Shown: positions 9,075 to 18,479, numbered from the stretch's first letter. The stretch is 61,060 nt of DNA from Psychrobacter phenylpyruvicus DSM 7000 = NBRC 102152 (GCF_000685805.1 NZ_JMKP01000019.1:1-61060); one strand, 5' to 3'. The notes: generated from the sequence alone by a model not told the origin. Numbers and translations: made by a program.

Positions 9075-9734
9075 ACTAAACCTCCTAAAAAGCAGGATCA
9101 ATTCACACTGTTATTTGATTTGCATAACTTAGGGCATTCTATCGCTCACATCCTTGCTTGCTGACCCTAATGCACCCCCTCCCTTTACACCATTAAACTA
9201 ACTGAATGATCAACCCTGCATTACCGATAAGTTTCAACACCTATAAAATACTTAAGCCCTATAGAACACAGATGGCTATTGAATACTTAAGATGTCGTTG
9301 AACAATTTCAAAAAGCAACTACTTAAAACAACACTGCTAATAAACGTTTACTCAGAAAACTTAACTCTTATATTATAATATACAATTTAATAAAATATTA
9401 TAAATATGATACGAAATAGGTATTTAAAAATACCCATTATTAATTTATGGATTTATTGTGCGTATATTACCTAAATATTAACATTTGTTCCAGATATCAT
9501 TTAACTTTCTTTCACAGTCCTCATTAATGTAACTTTTAATGACCTTATTTACTTAGCTTGATAAGTAAGTAATCAGTGACCGGTGCTTCTTGCCACATTA
9601 GTTAGATACATTAACATACATTGGCTTTTCCAAGCAGTAAGCTTAGAATGCTTATTAAAGTATACTCTTATTGTTGCACTTTTTTTAACTTTTGCCTCTC
9701 ATAATTTTCTCTTTTTTTTAAGACAGAAACTACT
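9075..9734. other. Divergent cydA / cydD control region
   Basis: 660 bases of AT-rich non-coding DNA between the divergent cydABX and cydDC operons. It contains the FNR-like palindrome at 9298-9311, listed separately. The rest shows no convincing ORF; a 62-codon reading frame at 9583 has no ribosome-binding site and runs into cydD. Confidence 0.5.
9298..9311. promoter_or_regulatory. Candidate FNR/ANR-like operator upstream of cydA
   Basis: TTGAACAATTTCAA is a perfect inverted repeat TTGAA-N4-TTCAA. It differs from the FNR consensus TTGAT-N4-ATCAA at one symmetric position in each half. Oxygen control of cyd genes by FNR-type regulators is well established in other proteobacteria. Binding here is inferred only. 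Confidence 0.45.
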
Positions 9735-11558
9735 ATGGCCACCCTTTCAACTGCCGAAAAAAGCTTTTTAAAACAGCTGATAAATACTGTGCGCCGCCCT
9801 TTAAATCTTGCGTGGCTACTCACAATCCTTAGTACCCTTCTATTTGTAGGGCAAGCTTGGCTTCTTGCTAATATATTTAGCTTGTGGCTAACCAACTATT
9901 TTGATGAGGTGCCTCTATCTAGTGGGATTAACTTAATGTGGTTTTGGGCATTGGCAGCTTGTTTTGTACTGCGCCCTTTACTAAATATGGGACGGGAGTT
10001 ATTAAGTGCTCGTGCCAGCTTACAAGTCCGAACGCAGTTAAGACAGTCGCTATTGACCACCATGGCTCACTTAGGACCTAATTTGCGCCACTTTGGTAGT
10101 GATGGCAGCATCTCCAGTCAGATTATTGATCAAACCGATGCTTTAGATGGCTTTATTAGCCGTTTTAGTGTCCAAAAGAAAGTTACCGTGACTACCCCTT
10201 TTATCTTATTAATTGCTGTGGCTTGGCAAAGCAAATTTGCCGCTGCCCTACTATTAATGACCGCGCCACTGGTACCGATATTCATGATTCTTATCGGCCA
10301 CCTTACTGCCAAAAAAAGCGCCGCCCAGTTTGGTGCTTTGTCGCAATTAAGTGGCCGTTTTTTGGATTGGATTCGGGGGATGCCGACGCTGAAACGCTTA
10401 CAAGCCACCTCTATTGCCGAGCAAGACCTGGCCATTAGCAGTGAAGATTACCGTCGCCGCACTATGGATGTATTAAAAATTGCTTTTTTAAATGGTGCTG
10501 TTTTGGAATTGTTGGCTGCACTGAGCATTGCTCTAGTCGCAGTTTATCTTGGCTTTGGACTAATGGGAATTTTGCCATGGGATAAAGGTCATGTCCCAGT
10601 GGCTTATTTTGGGGCGTTATTTATCTTACTATTGGCTCCTGAGTTTTATGTTCCCCTGCGTCAACTGGGGGCAGACTATCATGCCAAAGCGGAAGCTGAA
10701 GGGGCAGTTCAAAGCCTACTGCCTATTATTAAAGCGGCCCAATCCAGCACTGATAGTGCCACAGACTTATCACAAGCGGCTACTAATAGCTCAAGCCCTG
10801 TAGATTTATCGCAAGCTTTTGGGTTAAACATTAACCAGTTGAGCATTCGCACTGCCATTACTGACCCAGCCAGCGCCAATGACGCTGAGTCTTCTGACTC
10901 GAAGGCACAAGCTTATCGTACCCGCTTGGCTCCGGTTAGCTTTACGCTACAACCCGCTCAGCGAGTGGCTCTAGTGGGCGACAGTGGTAGCGGAAAATCC
11001 AGCCTACTGCAAGCCATAATGGGCTTTGTTGACTATCAAGGTCAAATTGAGATTAACCTTGCCAATGGGCACAACGTTGATATCACACAAGTACCTCAAT
11101 CGCAGCTAAGACAACACATTGGCTATCTGGCACAACAAGTGGCCCTTATGCCGTTAACCATTGCTCAGAACTTAAGACTCGCCAACCCGAATGCCAGTGA
11201 CCAACAGTTAATTGCCGCACTAGAAGAGGTTGAATTATGGCAGCTTATTAAACGGTTACCACAAGGACTCGATACCCAGCTTGGGGATAGAGGCCAAGGT
11301 CTATCTGGCGGTCAACAACAGCGTTTGGGGATTGCTCAATTACTGCTTAGACAAGACAGCTTATGGCTATTAGATGAGCCCACAGAACATCTAGACCCTG
11401 ACACTGCAGATAGAATCCATCAGCTGCTGCAACGGGTTAGTAAAGGCAAAACGGTGATTTGGATCACGCACGCCCACCAACAACTTAGTTGGTTAGATAA
11501 CGTCATTAAGCTGTCACTACCTGCAGCAGTAACGGTAAGCGGAGAAGATCATGACTAA
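9735..11558 (+). CDS. cydD: Thiol reductant ABC exporter subunit CydD
   Basis: CydD forms with CydC the heterodimeric ABC exporter of cysteine/glutathione to the periplasm (haem binding is also reported), needed to assemble cytochrome bd. The 607-residue protein has an N-terminal six-helix exporter domain (about residues 20-330). The ATPase domain has Walker A GDSGSGKSS (about 415-425), signature LSGGQQQRLGIAQ and Walker B LWLLDEPT. The family marker is its pairing with cydC, whose ATG lies inside the cydD stop region (8-base overlap). It diverges from cydA. The ribosome-binding site is weak. A start within a few codons cannot be excluded. Confidence 0.94.
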   Translation: MATLSTAEKSFLKQLINTVRRPLNLAWLLTILSTLLFVGQAWLLANIFSLWLTNYFDEVPLSSGINLMWFWALAACFVLRPLLNMGRELLSARASLQVRTQLRQSLLTTMAHLGPNLRHFGSDGSISSQIIDQTDALDGFISRFSVQKKVTVTTPFILLIAVAWQSKFAAALLLMTAPLVPIFMILIGHLTAKKSAAQFGALSQLSGRFLDWIRGMPTLKRLQATSIAEQDLAISSEDYRRRTMDVLKIAFLNGAVLELLAALSIALVAVYLGFGLMGILPWDKGHVPVAYFGALFILLLAPEFYVPLRQLGADYHAKAEAEGAVQSLLPIIKAAQSSTDSATDLSQAATNSSSPVDLSQAFGLNINQLSIRTAITDPASANDAESSDSKAQAYRTRLAPVSFTLQPAQRVALVGDSGSGKSSLLQAIMGFVDYQGQIEINLANGHNVDITQVPQSQLRQHIGYLAQQVALMPLTIAQNLRLANPNASDQQLIAALEEVELWQLIKRLPQGLDTQLGDRGQGLSGGQQQRLGIAQLLLRQDSLWLLDEPTEHLDPDTADRIHQLLQRVSKGKTVIWITHAHQQLSWLDNVIKLSLPAAVTVSGEDHD

Positions 11559-13317
11559 ACAAGCTTTAGCCAAACCTGATACAAGCTTAGATCAGCAGTC
11601 TCTATCGACGGCCAATCCTCCCGTATTCCGCCTACGTGATATGTTTAAGCCCTCTTTTGATCTGTGGGTGATATCTTGGATCTTAGGATTGGTCACCGCC
11701 ATTTCTATGATTGCTTTGCTAATGATCTCCGGTTGGTTCATTACCGGTGCGGCTTTGGCAGGGATGATTGCGGTTGGCTCACACAGCTTTAACTATATGC
11801 TGCCCGCCGGCATTATTCGGATGCTTGCCATGGCAAGGACAGCTGGGCGCTATGGTGAGCTGATGGTATCGCACAACGCAGTTTTTGACTTATTAAAGAC
11901 ACTGCGCTTACGCTTCTTTAATCGATTAGCCGCCCTACCCTTAATCCAGCAGCGCAATACTTTACACGCCTCACAATATATGCACCGTTTGGTGAGTGAT
12001 ATTGATAAGTTAGATGAGTTTATTCTTAGGGTCGTCTCCCCTTGGCTCATTGGTAGTGTGTCGATGCTATTGTTAGCTGCATTCATTGGTTGGGCTCTGC
12101 CACTAAGTGCCCTCAGTAAGGTTGTGATTTATCTATTGCTATTATCCGCCTTACTACTGCCTTTCATCGCTAGCCTTAAAGGTATTCATAGCGCTAAGCA
12201 GTTATCACAAGTTGCAGAATCTAGACGCCAGAAGTTATTGGCACCACTGGCAATCATTACCCAATTGCTACTTTGGCAACAATGGCAAATGCAAACTGCG
12301 AGTTATATTGCCCAAGACGATAAGCTACAAGCCTTGGAATGGAAGGCACAGAAGCATCGTTCCAGCTATATGCTGCTTATTCAGTGGTTCTGTTATACCG
12401 CAGTATTGGTGGTATTATTTTCGATATATCAGGTCACTTCAGCTACGGTTGTAACCACTGACATCAACGTGTCATTAGCGCTGGCAGTAACTTTAGGATT
12501 ACTGGGTATTCAAGAGATTATTGTGCCTCTGGGGCAGCACTATCTGGCCTTGGGCAACAGTATTTCTGCCAAAGACAGACTCAATGCGCTGCTACACCCT
12601 GCAGCCGATCAATCAGAGCCTAATAATACAGCTGTTACGGATATTGAAACCGGGCTAACGTTACCAACGGGCGCGATGCACGCTGAGCTACGTAATGTTT
12701 CTGCCAAAATTGCAGGGGCTTTGGTAGGGGCCAAAGAAGTCAGTGTCAGCATCCAGTCTGGTACTCCCTTGATTATCAAAGGCCCTTCAGGATGTGGTAA
12801 ATCTACTCTGCTACAAGCTTTGGCCGGTGAGTTGCCAGTGCAATCAGGTGAAATAACACTCAATGAGCAAAATTGGTTTGCTTATGACTGGCAAGATCAA
12901 CTGGGCTATCTTGGGCAACAATTGGATATTTTTGATCAGACCTTAGCTGCTAACCTCCGCCTTGGTAAACCTGACGCTACTGAAGATGAGCTACTGTCTG
13001 CTTTGGATAAGGTTGGTTTACTGCCCTGGCTGCAAGCACAGCCACAAGGGTTACAGACTGCCTTAGGCGAATATGGAGCAGCCATCTCTGGCGGTCAGGC
13101 CAGACGCGTTGCTCTAGCTAGACTGCTGCTAAAGCCGCGCCGAGTTTTACTGCTTGATGAACCCTTTGCCGGACTAGATACTGAGACCCGTGAACGAGTT
13201 TGGGACAGTGTGCGTGAGCACCAAAAGCAAGGATTGCTAATCGTCGTCAGTCACCATGAGTGGGATATGGGCCAGTGCGACGTGCTAACCTTAAAAGAAA
13301 ATGTTTTTATTGATTAG
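11551..13317 (+). CDS. cydC: Thiol reductant ABC exporter subunit CydC
   Basis: Second half of the CydDC exporter, 588 residues. The membrane domain (about 30-340) begins FKPSFDLWVISWILGLVTAIS and contains MISGWFITGAALAG, typical of CydC. The C-terminal ATPase has Walker A GPSGCGKSTLLQ, a near-canonical signature ISGGQARRVALAR and Walker B VLLLDEPFAGLD. The overlap with cydD implies translational coupling and 1:1 synthesis. The next gene starts about 100 bases downstream without an obvious terminator between, so read-through is possible. Confidence 0.94.
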   Translation: MTKQALAKPDTSLDQQSLSTANPPVFRLRDMFKPSFDLWVISWILGLVTAISMIALLMISGWFITGAALAGMIAVGSHSFNYMLPAGIIRMLAMARTAGRYGELMVSHNAVFDLLKTLRLRFFNRLAALPLIQQRNTLHASQYMHRLVSDIDKLDEFILRVVSPWLIGSVSMLLLAAFIGWALPLSALSKVVIYLLLLSALLLPFIASLKGIHSAKQLSQVAESRRQKLLAPLAIITQLLLWQQWQMQTASYIAQDDKLQALEWKAQKHRSSYMLLIQWFCYTAVLVVLFSIYQVTSATVVTTDINVSLALAVTLGLLGIQEIIVPLGQHYLALGNSISAKDRLNALLHPAADQSEPNNTAVTDIETGLTLPTGAMHAELRNVSAKIAGALVGAKEVSVSIQSGTPLIIKGPSGCGKSTLLQALAGELPVQSGEITLNEQNWFAYDWQDQLGYLGQQLDIFDQTLAANLRLGKPDATEDELLSALDKVGLLPWLQAQPQGLQTALGEYGAAISGGQARRVALARLLLKPRRVLLLDEPFAGLDTETRERVWDSVREHQKQGLLIVVSHHEWDMGQCDVLTLKENVFID

Positions 13318-13415
13318 GTTTAATGCTAAGATAATTTAGTTAATTTAACTATTGACACTCAGTAAAAACTTAAATCAATCGAAGCTCACTTTATTAAAAG
13401 GAATGTTTATACCTC

Positions 13416-13814
13416 ATGGATGATAAAAAAACAGCTGTAGAATCAACGGCCCAACCCGACGCAGTAGTGGCACCTATGCATACTTTTGAAGCTTTTCGTA
13501 TTATTGAAAAGCTCAGTGAAGGCATTAACCCTCTGTCCGATGAGCCATTAGCGCCCAAGAGCCTGTGTTTAAATGATGATATTCAACGGGCTTTGCAAGT
13601 AGCTATTCCTGCACTTCAAGCGCGTATCAGATGGATTGAGCGCCAAGCACAATTGCCAGTCAATGCAGGTAAGCCCTGGAAGGCAGAGGAAGAGGATAAC
13701 CTCAATACAGGGTTTGATAATGGCGATAGCGTAGATACTCTAGCGGAACGTCATCAGCGTACCAAAGGCTCTATCACTTCTAGATTGGTTAAAATGGGCA
13801 AAATAAGTGCCTAG
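13416..13814 (+). CDS. Small protein with C-terminal HTH-like domain
   Basis: 132 residues, function not recognised. The N-terminal 20 residues are polar and low in complexity. The middle (about 23-80) is probably helical (FEAFRIIEKLSEGI, ALQVAIPALQARIRWIERQ). The C-terminal about 45 residues match a recurrent helix-turn-helix-like pattern: WKAEEEDNLNTGFDNGDSVD, then LAERHQRTKGSITSRLVKMG. This pattern occurs at the ends of many bacterial proteins and resembles sigma-70 region 4 or Myb-like folds. AAAAGGAA is about 10 bases before the ATG. It follows cydC and ends at a strong terminator. DNA binding is an inference from the motif only. Confidence 0.8.
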   Translation: MDDKKTAVESTAQPDAVVAPMHTFEAFRIIEKLSEGINPLSDEPLAPKSLCLNDDIQRALQVAIPALQARIRWIERQAQLPVNAGKPWKAEEEDNLNTGFDNGDSVDTLAERHQRTKGSITSRLVKMGKISA

Positions 13815-13882
13815 CTTAAAGCCAGCCTTAGCCTAAAGTCAGTGGTATAGTTAACGCAGTCCTAGAATTACTATAAAAAATA

Positions 13883-13915
13883 AAATAAGGAGCAATCATA
13901 GATTGCTCCTTATTT
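13883..13915. terminator. Bidirectional terminator between the HTH-like gene and ppk2
   Basis: Perfect 15-bp stem (13883-13897 with 13901-13915) whose core is AAGGAGCAATC/GATTGCTCCTT around an ATA loop. A/T-rich flanks on both sides suit the convergent genes. Confidence 0.92.
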
Positions 13916-13941
13916 ATTAATTACCAGATCAAACCTGGTTA

Positions 13942-15051
13942 TTAGATGGTCAAATCAGACTTTTCACCCAATTCGTATAAAGCACCTGCACGGCCTACAA
14001 TTAGTGGATCAACATGGCCTACCTGCTTTTGATCTTTGCCTTCATACGGAAGTTTGTTTAGCACATAGCGCATGGCGTTTAGACGGGCACGCTTTTTACA
14101 ATCTGACTTGATAACAATCCAAGGGGATTCTGCGGTATCAGTATTATAGAACATAGCCTCTTTCGCTAAGGTATAGTCATCCCACTTATCAAGAGATGCC
14201 ATATCAATAGGAGATAGCTTCCACTGCTTCAATGGATGGGCCTCACGCTGCTTAAAACGGCGACGTTGCTCTTCACGGCTCACAGAAAACCAGAATTTAA
14301 TCAGATGAATACCTGAATCAATTAAATGCTTTTCAAACTCAGGAGTTTGCTTCATAAAGATTTCGTACTGCTCATTAGTACAAAAGCCCATTACTCTTTC
14401 AACACCGGCACGGTTATACCAAGAGCGATCAAATAATACCATCTCCCCTACAGAAGGTAGATGCTGTACATAACGCTGGAAATACCATTGACCCATTTCA
14501 CGTTCGGTTGGCTTCTCTAGCGCCACTACTCTAGCACTACGTGGGTTCAAATGCTCCATAAAGCGTTTAATAGAGCCCCCTTTACCAGCAGCATCGCGGC
14601 CTTCAAAAATGATAACGACTTTTTGGTCGTTTTCACGAACCCATTTTTGAAGTTTAAGCAACTCTACTTGCAGGTGGTACTTTTGTTTTTCATAAGTTTT
14701 ACGCGATAGGCGGTTTTTATAAGGGTAACCCCCTTCACGCCAATTGTCTGACAACTCATCATCTTTTTCAGTGCCTGTTCTAACCGTATTGGCTAGGGCA
14801 TGCTTTGCAAATAAGTCTTTAAGCTTTTCGAGATCATCAGGCGACGCGTCGTGAATTAGAGCTTGTAAGTGGTCAGAGATGCCCTCAAAGTTCCCTTCAT
14901 TTAGGTCTTTTAGCAGAACTTGATCGATCACTTCTTTAGTTTTGATTCGTGAGCCATCTTTTTTCTTCTGCGTTTCGTACTTTTCAATCTTTTTACTATT
15001 GGTTACATAGTCATCACTAATCTTTTCGGGCTTACTGCTTTTCTTTGACAT
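13942..15051 (-). CDS. ppk2: Polyphosphate kinase 2 (PPK2 family)
   Basis: PPK2 enzymes move phosphate between polyphosphate and nucleotides, mostly making GTP/ATP from GDP/ADP. The 369-residue protein has a P-loop kinase core: Walker A GRDAAGKGG (151-159), the FDRSWYNRAGVERVMGFC segment containing Walker B (Asp208-Arg209), and a lid region with EEQRRRFKQRE. About 110 charged N-terminal residues precede the core. A single catalytic domain places it with class I-type one-domain enzymes. Nucleotide preference cannot be read from sequence alone. SD GAGGAG precedes the ATG. A good extended -10 promoter and a 22-bp palindrome lie immediately upstream. Confidence 0.93.
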   Translation of the reverse strand: MSKKSSKPEKISDDYVTNSKKIEKYETQKKKDGSRIKTKEVIDQVLLKDLNEGNFEGISDHLQALIHDASPDDLEKLKDLFAKHALANTVRTGTEKDDELSDNWREGGYPYKNRLSRKTYEKQKYHLQVELLKLQKWVRENDQKVVIIFEGRDAAGKGGSIKRFMEHLNPRSARVVALEKPTEREMGQWYFQRYVQHLPSVGEMVLFDRSWYNRAGVERVMGFCTNEQYEIFMKQTPEFEKHLIDSGIHLIKFWFSVSREEQRRRFKQREAHPLKQWKLSPIDMASLDKWDDYTLAKEAMFYNTDTAESPWIVIKSDCKKRARLNAMRYVLNKLPYEGKDQKQVGHVDPLIVGRAGALYELGEKSDLTI

Positions 15052-15070
15052 ACTTACTCCTCATCATTGA

Positions 15071-15116
15071 CTATCTAATCATAATTAGATAGATTTATTT
15101 AACTATAATTATAGCA
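15071..15116 (-). promoter_or_regulatory. ppk2 promoter with a downstream palindrome
   Basis: On the minus strand TGC-TATAAT (15116-15108) is an extended -10 element, predicting a start near 15101. An inverted repeat CTATCTAAT-N4-ATTAGATAG (15071-15092) then falls at about +10 to +31, just before the SD. It could be an operator for a repressor or an mRNA hairpin affecting ppk2 translation. Confidence 0.5.
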
Positions 15117-15310
15117 AATACTAAGGGCTTTATTTAGTCAAAATTACTATCTATGAATTGTTTTATGCAGTTTTTGTCCAAACCCTTAATTTTTTTATGG
15201 AATAAATCATAAGCTACCAGTTTAAGCTGACTTTTGATTTTCTTTTTGCTTGGAGTATCGGTTGGATTACTAGTGAGATTGGTTACTGCTCTCTTGTTCA
15301 ATAAAAAAAT
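15117..15310. other. Intergenic region between ppk2 and yjdM
   Basis: AT-rich sequence upstream of the ppk2 promoter with no ORF seen. It contains a TTGACT at about 15134-15139 (minus strand), too far (22 bases) from the ppk2 -10 to be a standard -35. Confidence 0.35.
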
Positions 15311-15347
15311 AAATAAACCTCGTAGTAAGTGACTACGAGGTTTATTT
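15311..15347 (-). terminator. Terminator of yjdM
   Basis: Perfect 16-bp stem (15311-15326 with 15332-15347), core AACCTCGTAGT/ACTACGAGGTT, 5-nt loop, with an A-rich left flank giving a U-tract on the minus strand. Confidence 0.9.
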
Positions 15348-15407
15348 TTAATAGAGCGTTAATAGCGCGGTTAATACAGCAAATTTATTACTTTAGCTGT
15401 CACTGTC

Positions 15408-15764
15408 TTAGGCTTTTTTTACCACAGAAGACTTAAGCTTCATTTGACCAAAGCCATCAATCTTACAATCGATATCATGATCATCTGGCGCGTCATGGAT
15501 TAAGCGAATGCTTTTCACCTTAGTACCTACTTTAAGCGGTGTGGAAGAGCCTTTTACTTTTAGATCTCTAATCACAGTCACAGCATCACCATCTTGTAGC
15601 TCGTTACCAACCGCATCACGAATCACATTATCAGGCTCATTTGTAGTCACAGTGCCATCTGCCTCGGCAGCTGTCCACTCGTGAGCACACATTGGACAAA
15701 CCAATAAGGCACCATCTTCATAAGTTAAATCAGAATCACAACTTGGGCAATTAGGTAGGCTCAT
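15408..15764 (-). CDS. yjdM: PhnA/YjdM family zinc-ribbon protein
   Basis: 118 residues with an N-terminal zinc ribbon (Cys6, Cys9, Cys23, Cys26 in CPSC...CPMC). The conserved C-terminal domain contains [20 protein letters not shown] and [20 protein letters not shown]. This is the standard YjdM (formerly PhnA) protein. The name comes from proximity to the phosphonate operon in E. coli, but the protein is not a phosphonoacetate hydrolase and its role is unsettled. The gene stands alone with its own terminator. Nothing unusual in length or composition. Confidence 0.95.
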   Translation of the reverse strand: MSLPNCPSCDSDLTYEDGALLVCPMCAHEWTAAEADGTVTTNEPDNVIRDAVGNELQDGDAVTVIRDLKVKGSSTPLKVGTKVKSIRLIHDAPDDHDIDCKIDGFGQMKLKSSVVKKA

Positions 15765-16009
15765 TTTATCCTCATTTCCATTATTTAAGATATAGTATTG
15801 AATTAATATCGCTTAGTATTGTAGCCTAAACCACAGCTTTTTGCTCGAACCCCTTTAACCTTGCCAAAATAAGCAACAGTAGCCTTTTGCATACAGCTAA
15901 TTACATAGCTTAATTGCTAAGCCTCTATAATAACTGGCACTATAGGAAAGACATTTATCACTCTCTATTACAACAACTTAATCAAAGCAACTAACAAAGG
16001 ATTCTAATT

Positions 16010-16753
16010 GTGAGTAATTTATCTTTTAAACAATTCACTTTGCAAGGTGATGATGCTGCAAAATTCTTGCAAAGCCAGCTTACTGTCAACGTTAATAAAA
16101 TAGGGTTAAGCTATCTCCCTGCTGCCATTGCTAACCTGAAAGGACGTATTGAGTTTGGCATTTGGGTAAAAAAACACTCTGAAGATAACTTTGATATTGT
16201 TATCGCTGCTGACTGCTTGCCAAGCCTGCAAGCCCATATAAAAAAGTATGGTGCCTTCTCAAAAATCACCACCTCTGAACCTATTGATATCTACCCTTGC
16301 GTCTTAGGCTCAGAGACCGGTACTGAAGAGGCCACCTTCAGCCAAGCTGCGGATAATTGTGATATCAATAAATGGCAAGCATTAAGTATTGCCACCGGTA
16401 ATTACTGGATTGTGGAAGCCACACAAGGCCTGTTCCAGCCGCAAGAGTTAAGATTACATCAGCGTGGCGGCGTAGACTATGATAAAGGCTGCTATATCGG
16501 ACAAGAAGTCATCGCTCGTATCTATTTCAAGGCCTCGCCAAAAGCGTTTTTACACCGCGTTAAAGGTCAGGGCGATGTGCCACAAGCTGGTGAGAACCTT
16601 GATAAAATTCAGGTGGTAAATGCCATAGCTACCGAAGACTATTCAGGCTTTGAAGCACTGGTTGTGGCGCGCCCTGAGCATCTAGAGGACTCAGAGCTAC
16701 AGCTATTAGAGTTGCCCCCTGCACTACAAGCCAGCGTAGCCCGTGAAGCTTAA
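16010..16753 (+). CDS. ygfZ: tRNA-modifying protein YgfZ (GcvT-like, Fe-S cluster related)
   Basis: 247 residues with the GcvT-like fold. The signature KGCYIGQEVIAR (about residues 161-172) contains the invariant Cys of YgfZ proteins. YgfZ binds folate and helps build or repair certain Fe-S enzymes, including the MiaB tRNA methylthiotransferase. The start is a GTG (16010), preceded by AAAGG about 9 bases upstream. The protein is shorter than E. coli YgfZ (326), but short versions are common in this group. Single gene with a terminator shared with the convergent Spy-like gene. Confidence 0.9.
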   Translation: MSNLSFKQFTLQGDDAAKFLQSQLTVNVNKIGLSYLPAAIANLKGRIEFGIWVKKHSEDNFDIVIAADCLPSLQAHIKKYGAFSKITTSEPIDIYPCVLGSETGTEEATFSQAADNCDINKWQALSIATGNYWIVEATQGLFQPQELRLHQRGGVDYDKGCYIGQEVIARIYFKASPKAFLHRVKGQGDVPQAGENLDKIQVVNAIATEDYSGFEALVVARPEHLEDSELQLLELPPALQASVAREA

Positions 16754-16788
16754 CTAAGTCTAAGCGCAATCCCCTTTCCACAATCCAT

Positions 16789-16818
16789 AAAAAAAGCGAT
16801 CCTAAGATCGCTTTTTTT
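16789..16818. terminator. Bidirectional terminator between ygfZ and the Spy-like gene
   Basis: Stem GCGATC/GATCGC (16796-16801 with 16806-16811), loop CTAA, with A7 on the left and T7 on the right, suited to both converging genes. Confidence 0.9.
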
Positions 16819-16860
16819 AGAGATGATTTTTGGAGATTATCTTTTATTTTAATACCTTAG

Positions 16861-17406
16861 TTACTTAGCAGAGGCATTAGCGTTATCGGCTCTTTGGGCC
16901 ATTTTGCTTTTAAACTTAGCTTGTCTTTCTTCACGCATTTTCTGTAACTGAGCTTTTTGCTCGTCAGTCAGAATTTGCGCCATAGCATGCTGAGTTTGAA
17001 CGCGTTCAATAAATCTTTGCTTTGAAAAAGCAGCTTGTTGCTCTGCTAAGTTATTTAAGCTAGTGGTATTTAAAGTAGGGCTATTTATTAAAGCTTGAGT
17101 CTGGGCATGCAGCTGCTGCATTTGAGCTTGGTGCTGTTGACGATTGGCCTGGTGCTTTTGTTTTTGTGCCTCTCTTAAGGCTTGCATTTGAGCTTGTTGT
17201 TCAGCGGTTAGATTAAGCTGCTGATAGCCATAGCCACCACCACGTTTGCCCATTGGGCCCCCTTTATGATGCTGGCCATGCATTCCATGCTGCATTTTAG
17301 TGGCTGCTGTGGTTTGAGATTCAGAAACAGCGCTAGCCTGAGTACAGCCTACCATTGCTAAGCTACCTGAGACAGCTAGTACAGTACTTAATACTAATTT
17401 ATTCAT
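16861..17406 (-). CDS. Spy/CpxP-like periplasmic LTxxQ protein
   Basis: 181 residues. An N-terminal export signal ends AMVGC, so it may be lipid-anchored. A His/Gly-rich linker (MQHGMHGQHHKGGPMGKRGGG) and a long Gln-rich helical region follow. Two LTxxQ motifs, LTAEQQ (about 76-81) and LTDEQK (about 146-151), define the Spy/CpxP family of envelope-stress chaperone-like proteins. The gene diverges from an OmpR-type regulator and sensor kinase. This is the arrangement of cpxP with cpxRA, which supports a role as stress effector or feedback inhibitor. The His-rich linker could bind metal. The exact function is inferred from context. Confidence 0.87.
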   Translation of the reverse strand: MNKLVLSTVLAVSGSLAMVGCTQASAVSESQTTAATKMQHGMHGQHHKGGPMGKRGGGYGYQQLNLTAEQQAQMQALREAQKQKHQANRQQHQAQMQQLHAQTQALINSPTLNTTSLNNLAEQQAAFSKQRFIERVQTQHAMAQILTDEQKAQLQKMREERQAKFKSKMAQRADNANASAK

Positions 17407-17777
17407 AATATTTACCCTTAACGCCTTTGTTAATCAACTGCCATTTATTAATTTTAGATTTCTAAAAAAGAGCTGGCATTTAATTTAATTTGGTTTGGTG
17501 GAATTTTAACGTGGTTTGGTTGAATTTAGTGAGCCTTAACTCTTATTTACCTAACCTTTTGCTTGATGAAGTTATGATAGGACAGCTCCACGTAACTTAG
17601 TTTGATGAAAGTTTAAGAAAGGTAACAATTGCTACAGCGGGCTACTTCTATACTTGCTTGTGGCAACAACCCTAGTTAGTATTCCTAGCCCTTATCAAGT
17701 GCAAAGATTTTATTTAAACTGGTGGGCAAAAGTTGTACGTTTAGGGCCTTTAATTATTTAATTTTTAGGACTTGTTC
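17407..17777. other. Divergent control region between the Spy-like gene and the regulator
   Basis: 371 bases that must hold promoters for both divergent units. No clear CpxR box (GTAAA-N5-GTAAA) was found by eye. AGGA at 17767-17770 is the ribosome-binding site of the regulator gene. Confidence 0.4.
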
Positions 17778-18449
17778 ATGACACATATTTTATTAGGCGA
17801 TGACGACACAGAGCTATCTGACTTATTGGCAGAGTATCTGACCAACCATGGAATTAAGTGTGACTGTGTCTATAATGGAGAGCAGGTTTTAGAAAAAGTT
17901 AAAATGTACAATTATGACTTAATTGTGCTCGATATTATGATGCCCAAAATTGATGGGTTAAGTGTGCTGCGTCAACTGCCCACCTTAACTCAAACGCCGG
18001 TCATTATGCTGACCGCAAAAGGCGATGAGATTGATCGCATTATTGGTTTGGAGTTAGGGGCAGATGATTATATTGCCAAACCTTGTAACCCCCGTGAGCT
18101 ATTAGCCCGCATCAATGCCGTTATTAAACGCACTACGGCTCAAAACTCCGAATTTGCTCCGCTAACACATGAGCGGTTAGAGCTAGATCAAGTACACCGC
18201 ATTTGTAAGGTAGATGGTGAAAGCCTACAAGTTACTGGTACTGAATTTGATTTGCTGGTGGCCTTACTACAGCAGCAAGGCAATGTGGCAAGTAAAGAGT
18301 GGCTCTCACAAACCGTGTTACAACGGGAACTGCAGCCCCTTGATCGAAGCTTAGATGTTCATGTCTCTCGGCTGCGAAAAAAATTACAGCCTTTCCATGA
18401 AGACCCCATTAAGGCCGTTCGCGGTAAAGGCTATCAGCTGGTTTTATAG
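17778..18449 (+). CDS. cpxR: OmpR-family response regulator (CpxR-like)
   Basis: 223 residues from the ATG at 17778, chosen over an upstream TTG because AGGA is spaced 7 bases before it. The receiver domain has the acidic pocket DDD (8-10), phospho-acceptor Asp52 in VLDIMMPKIDG and Lys in MLTAKG. The C-terminal winged helix ends SLDVHVSRLRKKLQP and RGKGYQL, as in OmpR/PhoB regulators. The neighbours, a sensor kinase 30 bases downstream and a divergent CpxP/Spy-like gene, favour CpxR. Assignment to CpxR rather than another OmpR-type regulator (e.g. RstA-like) rests on this context. Confidence 0.85.
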   Translation: MTHILLGDDDTELSDLLAEYLTNHGIKCDCVYNGEQVLEKVKMYNYDLIVLDIMMPKIDGLSVLRQLPTLTQTPVIMLTAKGDEIDRIIGLELGADDYIAKPCNPRELLARINAVIKRTTAQNSEFAPLTHERLELDQVHRICKVDGESLQVTGTEFDLLVALLQQQGNVASKEWLSQTVLQRELQPLDRSLDVHVSRLRKKLQPFHEDPIKAVRGKGYQLVL

Positions 18450-18479
18450 TGTTAGCTGATGTTATAGAGTAGTACTTTT

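Noticed and set aside
9583..9771. 62-codon ORF before cydD
   Set aside because: No ribosome-binding site; it overlaps the cydD start in another frame.
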